Notes under the pieces: model-generated
Databases searched by the model: none
What the model saw: only the letters and a program-made list of their open reading frames with translations
What the model was told of the DNA's origin: nothing
Translations under genes and position numbers: made by a program
Assembly: GCF_900104645.1 (NCBI RefSeq)
Contig: NZ_FNWE01000002.1
Coordinates: 945,289 to 1,009,288 of the forward strand
Direction of reading: 5' to 3'
Length of the DNA stretch: 64,000 nt
DNA from: Alterileibacterium massiliense
GTDB lineage: Bacteria > Bacillota > Clostridia > Peptostreptococcales > Anaerovoracaceae
Shown: in pieces, positions 18,717-28,103 of the stretch
How positions within the stretch are numbered: the first letter of the stretch is position 1
Layout of the letters: each line of letters opens with the position of its first letter

Positions 18717-21206
18717 TTATTTAACAACAATATTAACAAGTTTTTTAGGTATCGCAATTACCTTAACGACATCTTTTCCTTCAATAAATGGCTTTATCTT
18801 GTCACTTGTTAATACTTCGCTTTCCATCATCTCCTTTGTATAATTATTTGGAATCATAAGCTTAGCTCTTAGCTTACCATTAATTTGAATTATAATTTCA
18901 ATCTCATCTTTTATAAGTGCATTTTCATCGTAGGAAGGCCAGTTTATTTCAAAAACTTTTTTCTCATGACCTAACTTCTCATATAACTCCTCAGTTATAT
19001 GAGGAACGAAAGGATTTAAAATTATTACCAATTTATTAATAGCATCATTTAGTAGTGGAAAATTAATACCTTCATTTTGTTTATATTTATATAATTCATT
19101 TACAAGCTCCATTATAGAAGCTATTGCAGTATTGAAGTTAAATCTGTTACTTAAATCATTTGTAATCTTTTTTATTGTATTATTAAGAATATAATTTAAT
19201 TCTCTATCTTTATCATCCTTTATTATAATTTCTTTGGTACTTAAAACTTTGTCAGCACTTTCATTTATAAAATCGGTAACGAGTCTATATAGCCTATTTA
19301 AAAATCTATAACTACCTTCAACTCCTTTATCTGACCATTCAAGTTCTTTTTCAGGCGGAGCAGCAAATAGCATGAACAGACGGGCCGTGTCAGCCCCGTA
19401 TTTGTTTTGAATTTCTTCTGGACTTACAACATTTCCAAGTGATTTACTCATCTTGGCTCCGTCCTTAATAACCATACCTTGTGTAAGAAGATTTTCAAAA
19501 GGTTCTTTAGCCGGAACTAGATTAATATCAGACATAAACATTGTAAAAAATCTGCTATATAGAAGATGCAAAATTGCGTGCTCAACGCCACCAATATATT
19601 GATCCACATTCATCCAGTAATCAGCCTTGTCCCTCTCGAAAGGATTATCCTTATTTTTAGGATCGGAATATCTTAAAAAATACCAAGAGCTGTCAAGGAA
19701 GGTATCCATCGTATCAACTTCTCTTCTTGCTTTTTTCCCGCATACCGGACATTCACACTCTAAAAAGCTTTTCGATGTTGTAATTGGTGATTCACCTTTT
19801 CCACTAAATTCAACATCAGTAGGAAGTAAAACTGGTAGGTTTTCCTCCTTTTCCATTACCCAGCCACAGGTATCACAGTAAATCATAGGAATAGGCGTCC
19901 CCCAATACCTCTGCCTAGAAATAAGCCAATCCCTTAGCTTATATTGAACCTTTGGCTCTGCAAGTCCACTTGATTTTAACTCACTTATAATCTTAGGTAT
20001 TGCTTTACTATTATCCATTCCATTGTAATCACCTGAATTAATCATAATGCCTTCTGCTTGGAATGCTTCAGTAAGGTTATTTACATCAATTTTACTATCC
20101 TTAGGTGGTTCAATAACGGGAATAATATCAAGATTAAATTTTTTCGCAAAATCGAAGTCGCGCTGATCGTGAGCAGGAACACCCATAACAGCACCTGTAC
20201 CATAGTCCATCATTACATAATCCGAGATAAAAAGCGGAATCTCGGAATTAGTTACAGGATTAATTGCATATTCTCCTATAAAGATTCCTGACTTCTCTTT
20301 CTTAACAGCCGTCCTCTCCATCTCTGATTTATTCGTGCATTCTTTTTGATAAGCTTTTACATCATTTTCATACTCAGTAGACTTAACTATTTCATCTACC
20401 AAAGGATGTTCAGGAGCAAGCACCATAAAAGTTGTTCCATATATTGTATCGGGCCTAGTCGTATATACTTTAATATTTTTATTTAAATTTTTTAATTTAA
20501 AATCAACTTCTGCACCGCTTGACTTTCCAATCCAGTTTTTTTGCATAAGCTTGACCTTGTCCGGCCAACCTTTCATATCATCTAGGCCTTCAAGCAATCT
20601 GTCGGCATAGTCAGTAATTTTAAGATACCACTGACTTAGTTTTTTCTTTGTAACCGATGTATGACATCGTTCACACTTGCCATCTACAACCTGCTCATTT
20701 GCTAAAACCGTCTGGCAACTTGGACACCAGTTAACTGAGCTTTCCTTTTTATATGCAAGATTGTTCTTATAAAATTGTAAAAATAGCCACTGAGTCCATT
20801 TATAATATTCAGGTTTACTCGTTGCTACTTCCCTATCCCAGTCATAACTCAGTCCAAGTGAGTCAAGTTGATCGTGCATAGCTTTAATATTGCTATCGGT
20901 CCACTTAGCAGGATGTATTTTATTTTTTATTGCAGCATTTTCAGCAGGCAAGCCAAAGCTGTCCCACCCCATTGGATGTAGGACATTATATCCCTCTAAT
21001 TTTTTAAATCTAGCTATAACATCTCCTATTGAATAATTTCTTACATGGCCCATATGTAACTTTCCTGATGGATATGGGAACATCTCAAGAACATAGTATT
21101 TCTCCTTATTCTCAAGAGCTTCGTCCTCAGTTTTAAAAGCCTTTTCATCTCTCCATATTTTTTGCCATTTATCTTCTATATTTTTAAAATTATATCTGTC
21201 TTCCAT
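18717..21206 (-). CDS. leuS: Leucyl-tRNA synthetase
   Basis: The 829-residue class Ia synthetase charges tRNA-Leu. The HIGH-type motif is HMGH in [14 protein letters not shown] and the KMSKS loop is AKMSKSLGN; the zinc-site cysteines (CPSCQTV...CERCH) and the editing domain between them are present. The start was set at the ATG at 21206, which has GAGGAG 6 bases upstream and gives the family-typical [15 protein letters not shown]; the frame is open 8 codons further but without support. It follows rsfS, as in many Firmicutes. Two tRNA-Leu genes lie elsewhere in the window. Confidence 0.97.
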   Translation of the reverse strand: MEDRYNFKNIEDKWQKIWRDEKAFKTEDEALENKEKYYVLEMFPYPSGKLHMGHVRNYSIGDVIARFKKLEGYNVLHPMGWDSFGLPAENAAIKNKIHPAKWTDSNIKAMHDQLDSLGLSYDWDREVATSKPEYYKWTQWLFLQFYKNNLAYKKESSVNWCPSCQTVLANEQVVDGKCERCHTSVTKKKLSQWYLKITDYADRLLEGLDDMKGWPDKVKLMQKNWIGKSSGAEVDFKLKNLNKNIKVYTTRPDTIYGTTFMVLAPEHPLVDEIVKSTEYENDVKAYQKECTNKSEMERTAVKKEKSGIFIGEYAINPVTNSEIPLFISDYVMMDYGTGAVMGVPAHDQRDFDFAKKFNLDIIPVIEPPKDSKIDVNNLTEAFQAEGIMINSGDYNGMDNSKAIPKIISELKSSGLAEPKVQYKLRDWLISRQRYWGTPIPMIYCDTCGWVMEKEENLPVLLPTDVEFSGKGESPITTSKSFLECECPVCGKKARREVDTMDTFLDSSWYFLRYSDPKNKDNPFERDKADYWMNVDQYIGGVEHAILHLLYSRFFTMFMSDINLVPAKEPFENLLTQGMVIKDGAKMSKSLGNVVSPEEIQNKYGADTARLFMLFAAPPEKELEWSDKGVEGSYRFLNRLYRLVTDFINESADKVLSTKEIIIKDDKDRELNYILNNTIKKITNDLSNRFNFNTAIASIMELVNELYKYKQNEGINFPLLNDAINKLVIILNPFVPHITEELYEKLGHEKKVFEINWPSYDENALIKDEIEIIIQINGKLRAKLMIPNNYTKEMMESEVLTSDKIKPFIEGKDVVKVIAIPKKLVNIVVK

Positions 21207-21232
21207 TCTTCGCTCCTCAATACAAATCATAA

Positions 21233-21574
21233 TCAGTCGATAGTTTTTATTTCGCAGTCACTCCACAATCTGTCAAGATCATACTTATCTCTCATCTTTT
21301 CTGTAAAAATATTAATTATTATGTCACCGCAGTCAACTAGAATCCAACCCTTGCTATTTTTCCCTGTTGAACTCTTAATTTCAAGTCCGGATTCTATCGC
21401 AATTTCTTCGGCATAATCTGAAAGTGCTGATAGCTGTCTTTCCGAGCCGGCTGTTAAATTTATGAAAAAATCAGCAAATGAGCTTTTTTCCCCTATATCT
21501 ATAATAGTAATATTCTTTGCTTTTCTATCTAAAAGTTTTTCCGCTATCAGACTGGCTATTTCTTTGTTATTCAT
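21233..21574 (-). CDS. rsfS: Ribosome silencing factor RsfS
   Basis: The 113-residue Iojap-family protein binds L14 on the large subunit and blocks subunit joining during starvation. The conserved core reads [27 protein letters not shown], and [29 protein letters not shown] closes the domain. It overlaps the end of nadD-yqeK by 8 bases and precedes leuS, the standard nadD-yqeK-rsfS order of Firmicutes. Confidence 0.95.
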   Translation of the reverse strand: MNNKEIASLIAEKLLDRKAKNITIIDIGEKSSFADFFINLTAGSERQLSALSDYAEEIAIESGLEIKSSTGKNSKGWILVDCGDIIINIFTEKMRDKYDLDRLWSDCEIKTID

Positions 21575-22829
21575 TATTTCTCCTTTTTATTTTTTTTAAA
21601 ATCCATTCTCTGGCATGAATTGTATCTCTATCAATCTCTTTATTTTTTTTATTTAAATCTTCTATGCAAAAATCGAGTATAAAAAGGCAGATTTTATCTA
21701 AATCTATCTCTGCTTCTTTTCTTAGCCTTTCAACCTCATTATACTTCCTATTTATTTCAATCGCATCTGATACATATAAAATTTCTTCAAGAAGGCTCAT
21801 CTCGGCTCTTGCCGTCGTATGATATGATATAGCATTTATTATATCGATGTCCTCGACACCCAGTTCATCTTCAGCAAACTTGGCTCCAACCTTAGAATGG
21901 GCAATTTGAATATTATTTATATATTTATAATCAATACCATAATATCTTACATATCTATTTGATTCTTCAACTGATAGGCATTTAGCCATATCGTGAATAT
22001 ATCCTGAAAAATAAGCCTTATCTTCATCTATGCCATATATTCGTGCAAGCCTTTTTGCCATATTAGCTACACCAAGGCTGTGAATATATCTCTTTTTTGT
22101 CAAAAGTTTTTCTAGTTTATATTTTAAATTTTCATCTATAAGAAAATTATTATACTTTCGCTTATTTTTATTTATATTATTAGGGTCATTTAATTTCTTA
22201 ATTATCTCAAGTTTGCATTTATTTAGATTATTTTTGTATAAGTCATTTTTTAAAATATAATCTCTAACTTCAGCTGTCAGATATTCTGAAATATCATCTT
22301 TTAAAATTAAATTATCTCTAATAGCCGACGAAGAAATATATTTTGGTATCTTTTTTAATAAAATTATGTCTGAATTAAACTTTTTCTTATAATATGCTAT
22401 CTTTTCAATTAGTTTTTCAATTGGAAATCCGACTCTTTTTACAGCGATTATCTTAAATTTTGACAATAACTCAGGCCCTCTATGCCACTCTTCCATTGAA
22501 TCTATTGAGTCAGCTCCTGCCACAAAGCATATATCATGAGAAAATTTTCTTTCAAATGCTTCTAGGGTATCTATTGTATAAGATGGGGATTTTCTTTTTA
22601 TCTCATAATCTGATGCTTCAATACTAGGTAGATCTCTTATAGCAATATTTATCATATTGATTCTATCTTCACCTGATGAATGTATCTCACCTTGTTTAAA
22701 TGGACTGATATAATTTGGCATAAAGAATAATCTGTCGGCAGCTTTTTCCTCTATGACAGCCTTAGCAACCTCGAGATGCCCCATATGTATGGGATCAAAG
22801 GTCCCTCCGTATATAGCAATCCTAGTCAT
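21567..22829 (-). CDS. nadD: Fused nicotinate-nucleotide adenylyltransferase NadD and YqeK HD hydrolase
   Basis: One continuous 420-residue frame carries two enzymes that are separate neighbouring genes in B. subtilis. Residues 1-195 are NadD (GGTFDPIHMGHLEVAK nucleotidyltransferase motif, ISSSAIRDN near the end), which makes deamido-NAD. After a roughly 35-residue Asn/Lys-rich linker, residues 235-415 are YqeK, an HD-domain protein (RYIHSLGVANMAKRLA, YIHDMAKCL, AISYHTTA) known as a symmetrical diadenosine tetraphosphate hydrolase. The downstream rsfS overlaps by 8 bases. Both active-site sets look intact, so a working bifunctional protein is likely. Confidence 0.93.
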   Translation of the reverse strand: MTRIAIYGGTFDPIHMGHLEVAKAVIEEKAADRLFFMPNYISPFKQGEIHSSGEDRINMINIAIRDLPSIEASDYEIKRKSPSYTIDTLEAFERKFSHDICFVAGADSIDSMEEWHRGPELLSKFKIIAVKRVGFPIEKLIEKIAYYKKKFNSDIILLKKIPKYISSSAIRDNLILKDDISEYLTAEVRDYILKNDLYKNNLNKCKLEIIKKLNDPNNINKNKRKYNNFLIDENLKYKLEKLLTKKRYIHSLGVANMAKRLARIYGIDEDKAYFSGYIHDMAKCLSVEESNRYVRYYGIDYKYINNIQIAHSKVGAKFAEDELGVEDIDIINAISYHTTARAEMSLLEEILYVSDAIEINRKYNEVERLRKEAEIDLDKICLFILDFCIEDLNKKNKEIDRDTIHAREWILKKIKRRNNE

Positions 22830-24654
22830 TTTTAATTAATTCTAATCCTAGTTCATTCAGCTGCTCGCTGCTTGAATGTGCAGGAGCATTGCTTACAGGT
22901 TCTTCTGCATTTTGATTCTTAGGAAAAGCGATGACTTCTCTTATGCTATCTTCGCCCAAAAGAAGCATTACCATCCTATCTAGTCCATAAGCAAGGCCCG
23001 CATGAGGAGGTGTTCCATATTTAAGAGCATTGATTAAAAATCCGAATTTTTCCTCACACTCTTCTTCGCTAAGTCCAAGAATGTCAAACATTTTCGCCTG
23101 CATAATGCTGTCGTGAATTCTTATAGAGCCACCACCTAGCTCTACTCCATTAAGTACAATATCATATGCATCGGCTTTTAGTGATAGAATATCATTTTCA
23201 TCTATTTGGCTAATTTCATCAATCTTTGGTTTGGTAAATGGATGATGCATAGCAGAAATATTCCCGTCATCGTTTATTTCAAACATTGGAAAATCGACAA
23301 CCCATAGGAAGTTAAATTTATTTTGATCAACTCTTCCTAGAAGCTCATTTGCTCTACGCCTTAAAAATCCTAATGAATCATATACAATTTTGGGCTTATC
23401 GCTACATATAAATACAATATCGCCATCCTCTGCTCTTCTGTCTGAGGTAGAATCCTCTTTCATAGGTATAGGATTAATCTCAGCACCTTTTGCACATTTA
23501 TTCATAAGAATTTCAAGTTCTTTTTCATCAAAAAACTTATTGACGGAAGAATTGAATTTTCCCTCTTCCTTTTTTATCCAAACAATTCCTTTTGCACCAT
23601 ATTGTTTTGCTTCAAGAGTAAGCTTATCAATCTTCTTTCTTGAAAATTCTTTCGCTCCATTTGGAATACAAATACCTCTAATATCTCCACCATTCATCAA
23701 GTTGTCAGAAAAGACTTTGAATGATGTATCCTTTAACTCTTCCGATAGGTCTACTAACTCTGAGCCAAATCTTGTATCAGGCTTATCAGAACCAAATCTA
23801 ACCATAGCTTCCTGCCATGAGAGTCTTGGAAGAGGTAATTGAAGCTCTATTCCCTTTATTTCTTTCATAAGCTTTTTTAAGAATCCCTCTTGTATTTTTA
23901 TTACCTCATCTTGGTCTACAAAACTCATTTCAAGGTCAATTTGTGTAAACTCAGGCTGTCTATCCGCTCTTAGATCCTCATCCCTAAAGCATTTAACAAT
24001 TTGATAATATCTGTCAGTTCCTCCAATCATGAGTAGTTGCTTATACATTTGAGGACTTTGAGGAAGAGCATAGAAAGAACCTTGTTTTATCCTGCTAGGA
24101 ACTAGATAATCTCTCGCACCCTCTGGTGTTGGTTTTATCAAATATGGCGTCTCAACTTCTGTAAAATTATTATCGTCAAAATAATCTCTTGCTATCTTGC
24201 ACACCTTATGCCTTGTAGAAAGATTGTTTTGCATCTTATTTTTTCTTAAATCTAAATATCTATATTTAAGCCTTAGTGAGTCAGAAGCATTGTCATCATC
24301 TTTAATATAAATTGGCGGTGTTTCAGCCTTTGAATATATGATAATATCATCTGCAACAATCTCAATATCTCCCGTGTCAATCGCAGTATTTTTTGAATTT
24401 CTTTCTCTTACAATTCCCTTAACTCCTATTACAAATTCAGACCTAAGCGACTTTGCAATTTTAATCAATTCGTCTTTAGCATTTTCATTTATAACTATCT
24501 GCGTAATCCCACTTTTGTCACGAATGTCAACGAAAATAAGTCCGCCTAAGCTTCTTTGTTTTGCAACCCAGCCATTTAATACGACTGATTTACCCTCATC
24601 ACTAAGTCTAAGATCTCCGCACATATGAGTTCTTTTGAAAATATTGGACATCAT
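22822..24654 (-). CDS. aspS: Aspartyl-tRNA synthetase
   Basis: The 610-residue bacterial-type AspRS has an N-terminal OB-fold anticodon domain (GWVAKQRSLGGLIFVDIRDKSG), class II motif 2 (FRDEDLRADRQPEFTQIDLEMSF), a GAD insertion domain and motif 3 (GLAYGLDRMVMLLLG). Two ATGs in tandem follow GAGAGAGGA; either could start, with a one-residue difference. Whether it is discriminating or also charges tRNA-Asn cannot be judged from this window. It overlaps the start of nadD by 8 bases and follows hisS after 93 AT-rich bases without a terminator. Confidence 0.97.
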   Translation of the reverse strand: MMSNIFKRTHMCGDLRLSDEGKSVVLNGWVAKQRSLGGLIFVDIRDKSGITQIVINENAKDELIKIAKSLRSEFVIGVKGIVRERNSKNTAIDTGDIEIVADDIIIYSKAETPPIYIKDDDNASDSLRLKYRYLDLRKNKMQNNLSTRHKVCKIARDYFDDNNFTEVETPYLIKPTPEGARDYLVPSRIKQGSFYALPQSPQMYKQLLMIGGTDRYYQIVKCFRDEDLRADRQPEFTQIDLEMSFVDQDEVIKIQEGFLKKLMKEIKGIELQLPLPRLSWQEAMVRFGSDKPDTRFGSELVDLSEELKDTSFKVFSDNLMNGGDIRGICIPNGAKEFSRKKIDKLTLEAKQYGAKGIVWIKKEEGKFNSSVNKFFDEKELEILMNKCAKGAEINPIPMKEDSTSDRRAEDGDIVFICSDKPKIVYDSLGFLRRRANELLGRVDQNKFNFLWVVDFPMFEINDDGNISAMHHPFTKPKIDEISQIDENDILSLKADAYDIVLNGVELGGGSIRIHDSIMQAKMFDILGLSEEECEEKFGFLINALKYGTPPHAGLAYGLDRMVMLLLGEDSIREVIAFPKNQNAEEPVSNAPAHSSSEQLNELGLELIKND

Positions 24655-24747
24655 CTATCCTCTCTCTTTATTATTACTTTATTTAATATCTTATTTTATA
24701 TTTATTATTAATTTATTATTAATATTTTTTATTGCTTTATATTTAAC

Positions 24748-25992
24748 TTAAACTCTAAGCAGTTCATTCCTATCTACTTTAATCTGATTTCCAGTAGTCA
24801 TATCTTTAATTGTCAATTTATTGCTATTTATTTCATCTTCTCCAATAATAATTGAATATTTTGCATCAACCTTATCTGCAAGCTTCATCTGAGATTTTAA
24901 CTTTCTCTCACATACATCAATTATGGCAGACTTACCTGAATTTCTAAGAGCATTTACAAGATTTATGGCATATAATCTTGCTTCATCAGATACAAATGCT
25001 ACGAAGTAGTCCGGCTTATATATACCACCAAAATTATGTCCATTTTCACTCATTAGCATTAGAAGTCTTTCTTTTCCCATTCCAAATCCAACGCCTGTCA
25101 AATCTTGCCCGCCTATCTCCTTTACTAGATGGTCATATCTTCCACCTCCACACACAGTCCCTTGGGATCCAAGTCTTTTTGAAATAAATTCAAAGGCTGT
25201 TTTCGTATAATAATCAAGACCTCTTACAATTCCCGAATCAACAATATAAGCGATATTCATTTCATCAAGGAGGAGCTTTATATCAGTAAATGCTTTTCTG
25301 CAGTCATCACATAGGTAGTCAAGTATTGTTGGTGCATTTTCTACTAATTCCTTATCACATTCCTCTTTGCTATCGAGTATTCTCATTGGATTTGTTTCAA
25401 ATCTCTTCTTGCTATCATCACTTAATTTGTAAAAATTAGGCATCAAATAGTCTTGCAATGCCTTCCTATATACAGGTCTACATTCTTTGCAACCAACGCT
25501 ATTAATTCTTAGTTCTAGATCATCTATTCCCATCTTTCTTAAAAAAGAGTCTGCTAGGGCAATTACTTCCGCATCTGAAAGCATAGAATCCGAACCAAAA
25601 ATTTCTACTCCAAATTGGTGAAATTCTCTATATCTTCCCTCTTGTGTATTTTCATATCTAAAGCATGGGATATCATAATAATATTTATGTGGCTTAATAG
25701 CTCTAACATCGGTGCTACAAGAAAAGGCTCTTACCGCAGGAGATGTTCCCTCAGGCTTAAGAGTTAAGCTCCTTTTGCCCATGTCATTAAAAGTATACAT
25801 CTCTTTTTGAACAATATCTGATGTCTCTCCTACGCTTCTTTTAAAAAGTGCGGTGTTTTCAAACATTGGAGTTCTAATTTCACCATAGCCGAATTCTCTA
25901 GCCATCTTTGAAAAATTGTCCTCTATGAATTGCCATTTATATGAATCAGCTGGAAGAATATCCTTTGTCCCCTTAGGTGCTTTTATATTCAT
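24748..25992 (-). CDS. hisS: Histidyl-tRNA synthetase
   Basis: The 414-residue class II synthetase shows motif 1 (EIRTPMFENTALFKRSVGETSDIVQKEMY), motif 2 (RYENTQEGRYREFHQFGVEIFG), the histidine A motif (GLDYYTKTAFEF) and motif 3 (GVGFGMGKERLLMLM). No T-box leader is seen; the gene follows hemZ closely and precedes aspS, the hisS-aspS pairing common to Firmicutes. Confidence 0.97.
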   Translation of the reverse strand: MNIKAPKGTKDILPADSYKWQFIEDNFSKMAREFGYGEIRTPMFENTALFKRSVGETSDIVQKEMYTFNDMGKRSLTLKPEGTSPAVRAFSCSTDVRAIKPHKYYYDIPCFRYENTQEGRYREFHQFGVEIFGSDSMLSDAEVIALADSFLRKMGIDDLELRINSVGCKECRPVYRKALQDYLMPNFYKLSDDSKKRFETNPMRILDSKEECDKELVENAPTILDYLCDDCRKAFTDIKLLLDEMNIAYIVDSGIVRGLDYYTKTAFEFISKRLGSQGTVCGGGRYDHLVKEIGGQDLTGVGFGMGKERLLMLMSENGHNFGGIYKPDYFVAFVSDEARLYAINLVNALRNSGKSAIIDVCERKLKSQMKLADKVDAKYSIIIGEDEINSNKLTIKDMTTGNQIKVDRNELLRV

Positions 25993-26017
25993 CTTATCTC
26001 CTTTAATAATTTATATA

Positions 26018-27468
26018 TCAAAAATACAAATTCTTTTTTTCTAAAATTTCATCAAATCTATCCATATATATTTTATAATTTCTAGGATTTGCAATTCTTT
26101 TGATCGAAAAACCGGTTTCACTTTTATTAGGATAATATTTTTTACCAATACCCCCTGCACCAAGTGCAATAATGGTCTGATTTTCTTCAATTATCCTAAT
26201 ATTATATATTGAGTGCACATTTTCTTTGCACCAACCGATATTTTCAAGTCCTCCAACTTGATTTTTTTGTTTATATATATAATAAGGTTTATATCCTGAA
26301 TTTTTAAGTTTATCATATGAATATCTTAACATTTCATAAACCTTTTTTTCGCCATCTCTAAATATATAAGGCGAAACTTCTTTTAATTCCGAGCCTCTTT
26401 TTACTGAAAGCGTATGAATTGTAATATTTTCAGCCCCTAATTTTATTATTTCATCTAGCGAATTTTTAAAGTCCCTAACTTCTTCACCTTTAAGGCCAGC
26501 TATAATATCTGAATTTATAATACTTATATTATTTAATCTAGCTTCATAAAAAGAATTATAAATATCCTTTACGCTGTGCTTTCTGCCAATAATATCCAAG
26601 GTTTTTTGATTTAATGACTGAGGATTAATGCTAATTCTATTTATATTGAACTTATTAATTGTTATCAATTTTCCCTTGGTTATTGTATCAGGTCTTCCCG
26701 CTTCAATAGTAATTTCAGTTTTTTCAGGATTTATCTTAAAAGCATTGATAGTCGTATTAATTAAAAGTTCTAGGTCTATTTTGTCAAGAATAGTTGGCGT
26801 TCCTCCGCCAAAATAAAGCGACTCTATTCTATATCCATTTTTTATAGCTATTTCTCCAGTAAATTTAATCTCTTCAATCAACAAGTTTAAATAGCTTTTT
26901 ATAATAGAATAGTCTGTAACTTCTGATGCAAAAGAACAGTAATAACACCTAGTTGGGCAAAAAGGTATCCCGATATATAAGCTTACTAACTTGCCATCAT
27001 TATATGGCAATTCTTCTCCAGCTCCCCTAACAAAATCATTTTGATAATTCAATATATCAATTAAAATATCTGCTTTTATATCTTCTAATAAATATCTATT
27101 TTTTAAATTTAGTTTTAATTGCTTAATTCTATCTTCTATCTTAATTGACAAATTACCATCTATTTTTTGCTTTTCTTTATATGCAAGTTTTAATGGATGG
27201 ACACCTGTTAATGTACCCCATGAATAAAACTTGCCTGTGATTTTAGATAAAATTTTATATAATTCCTTTTTTAGTGAATCTCTTCTATCTGAAATATTTT
27301 TTTCATTTGAGTCTACAAAAAACTGTCAGGTCTTAAATTTAATTTTTTTATAAAATCATCATTCAAGTTAACAGGAATAACTTCAAATTCATCATTATTT
27401 AAAAATATCCTTATAAGCTCAGAAAAATGATATTCATTATCTATATTATTTATATAAAATCTATACAT
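26018..27468 (-). pseudogene. hemZ: hemZ, coproporphyrinogen dehydrogenase-like radical SAM gene, interrupted by a -1 frameshift
   Basis: The gene is split across two frames. An ATG at 27468, directly abutting the MBL-hydrolase stop, opens a 51-codon frame that ends at TAG (27313-27315). In the -1 frame the protein continues without stop to 26018, giving about 483 residues in total, close to B. subtilis HemZ (501). The second part holds the segment WGTLTGVHPLKLAY just before residue 100, typical of the HemZ N-terminal region, then the radical-SAM cluster motif CPTRCYYC and the GGGTPT block. HemZ oxidises coproporphyrinogen III or a relative in haem synthesis. The switch lies in a run of six T (minus strand, 27317-27322); one more T would restore a single frame. 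A sequencing or assembly error, a real mutation and recoding are all possible. A restart at the TTG at 27151 could still give a 377-residue protein. Confidence 0.85.
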
Positions 27469-28101
27469 TTAAATTATTGATGACATTATATTATATCTTT
27501 TTTCACGGCCAATGGATGAAGAAGGTCCATGCCCTGGGTAGACGATAATATTTTCAGGTAATTTAAATAATTTGTTTATAATAGAATTTTTTAGTTTTAA
27601 AAAATCTCCTCCATAAAGGTCATATCTTCCAATATCTCCTCTAAATAAGGTATCTCCTGTAAATATCAACTCTTCCGTTAGAATACACATTCCACCTTCG
27701 GTATGACCTGGAGTTTCTATAAACTTAAATACTGTATCTCCAAGGCTTATTTCATCTCCATCTTTAACATAAATATCGGGATCGAATTCAAGCTTTTTAC
27801 CGGTAAGCTGATATACCATATTTATATTACTATTATTAAACATTATTTTTTCTTTTGCTGAGCCTACAACCTTAGCCCTTGGATATAATTCTTTATATAT
27901 TGGTAGTTCGCATATATGGTCGGCATGACCATGTGTTAGAAATATGTATTCAAGTCCATTGGAATTTTCTATAATATTATTTATCTTGGAATTATAAGTT
28001 CCAGGGTCAACTAATATAGTTTTCCCAGTCTTTTCTTCTATTCCTACATATGTCATTTCCATATACATATTTTGATCAAACCAATGTACTTCTATACTCA
28101 T
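27469..28101 (-). CDS. MBL-fold metallohydrolase (glyoxalase II-like)
   Basis: The 210-residue single-domain metallo-beta-lactamase-fold protein has the binuclear metal motif THGHADH, TPGHTEGGMC (third histidine) and GDTLFRGDIGRYDL, with a final YPGHGPSS. This is the compact YcbL/YqgX class of hydroxyacylglutathione hydrolase-like enzymes. Its substrate is unknown. The rel-MBL-hemZ order is common in Clostridia. Its TAA stop is followed at once by the hemZ ATG. Confidence 0.92.
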   Translation of the reverse strand: MSIEVHWFDQNMYMEMTYVGIEEKTGKTILVDPGTYNSKINNIIENSNGLEYIFLTHGHADHICELPIYKELYPRAKVVGSAKEKIMFNNSNINMVYQLTGKKLEFDPDIYVKDGDEISLGDTVFKFIETPGHTEGGMCILTEELIFTGDTLFRGDIGRYDLYGGDFLKLKNSIINKLFKLPENIIVYPGHGPSSSIGREKRYNIMSSII

Positions 28102-28103
28102 TA

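Noticed and set aside
21207-21230. Longer start of leuS at 21230
   Set aside because: The additional eight codons contain the ribosome site of the ATG at 21206 and do not match the family start.
24655-24747. Regulatory element between hisS and aspS
   Set aside because: The 93 bases are almost only A and T with no hairpin or promoter of note on either strand.
27313-27330. Programmed frameshift in hemZ as the preferred explanation
   Set aside because: The slippery heptamer is perfect, but no stimulatory structure or upstream Shine-Dalgarno is seen, and hemZ is not known to be recoded; kept as a finding but not as the annotation.
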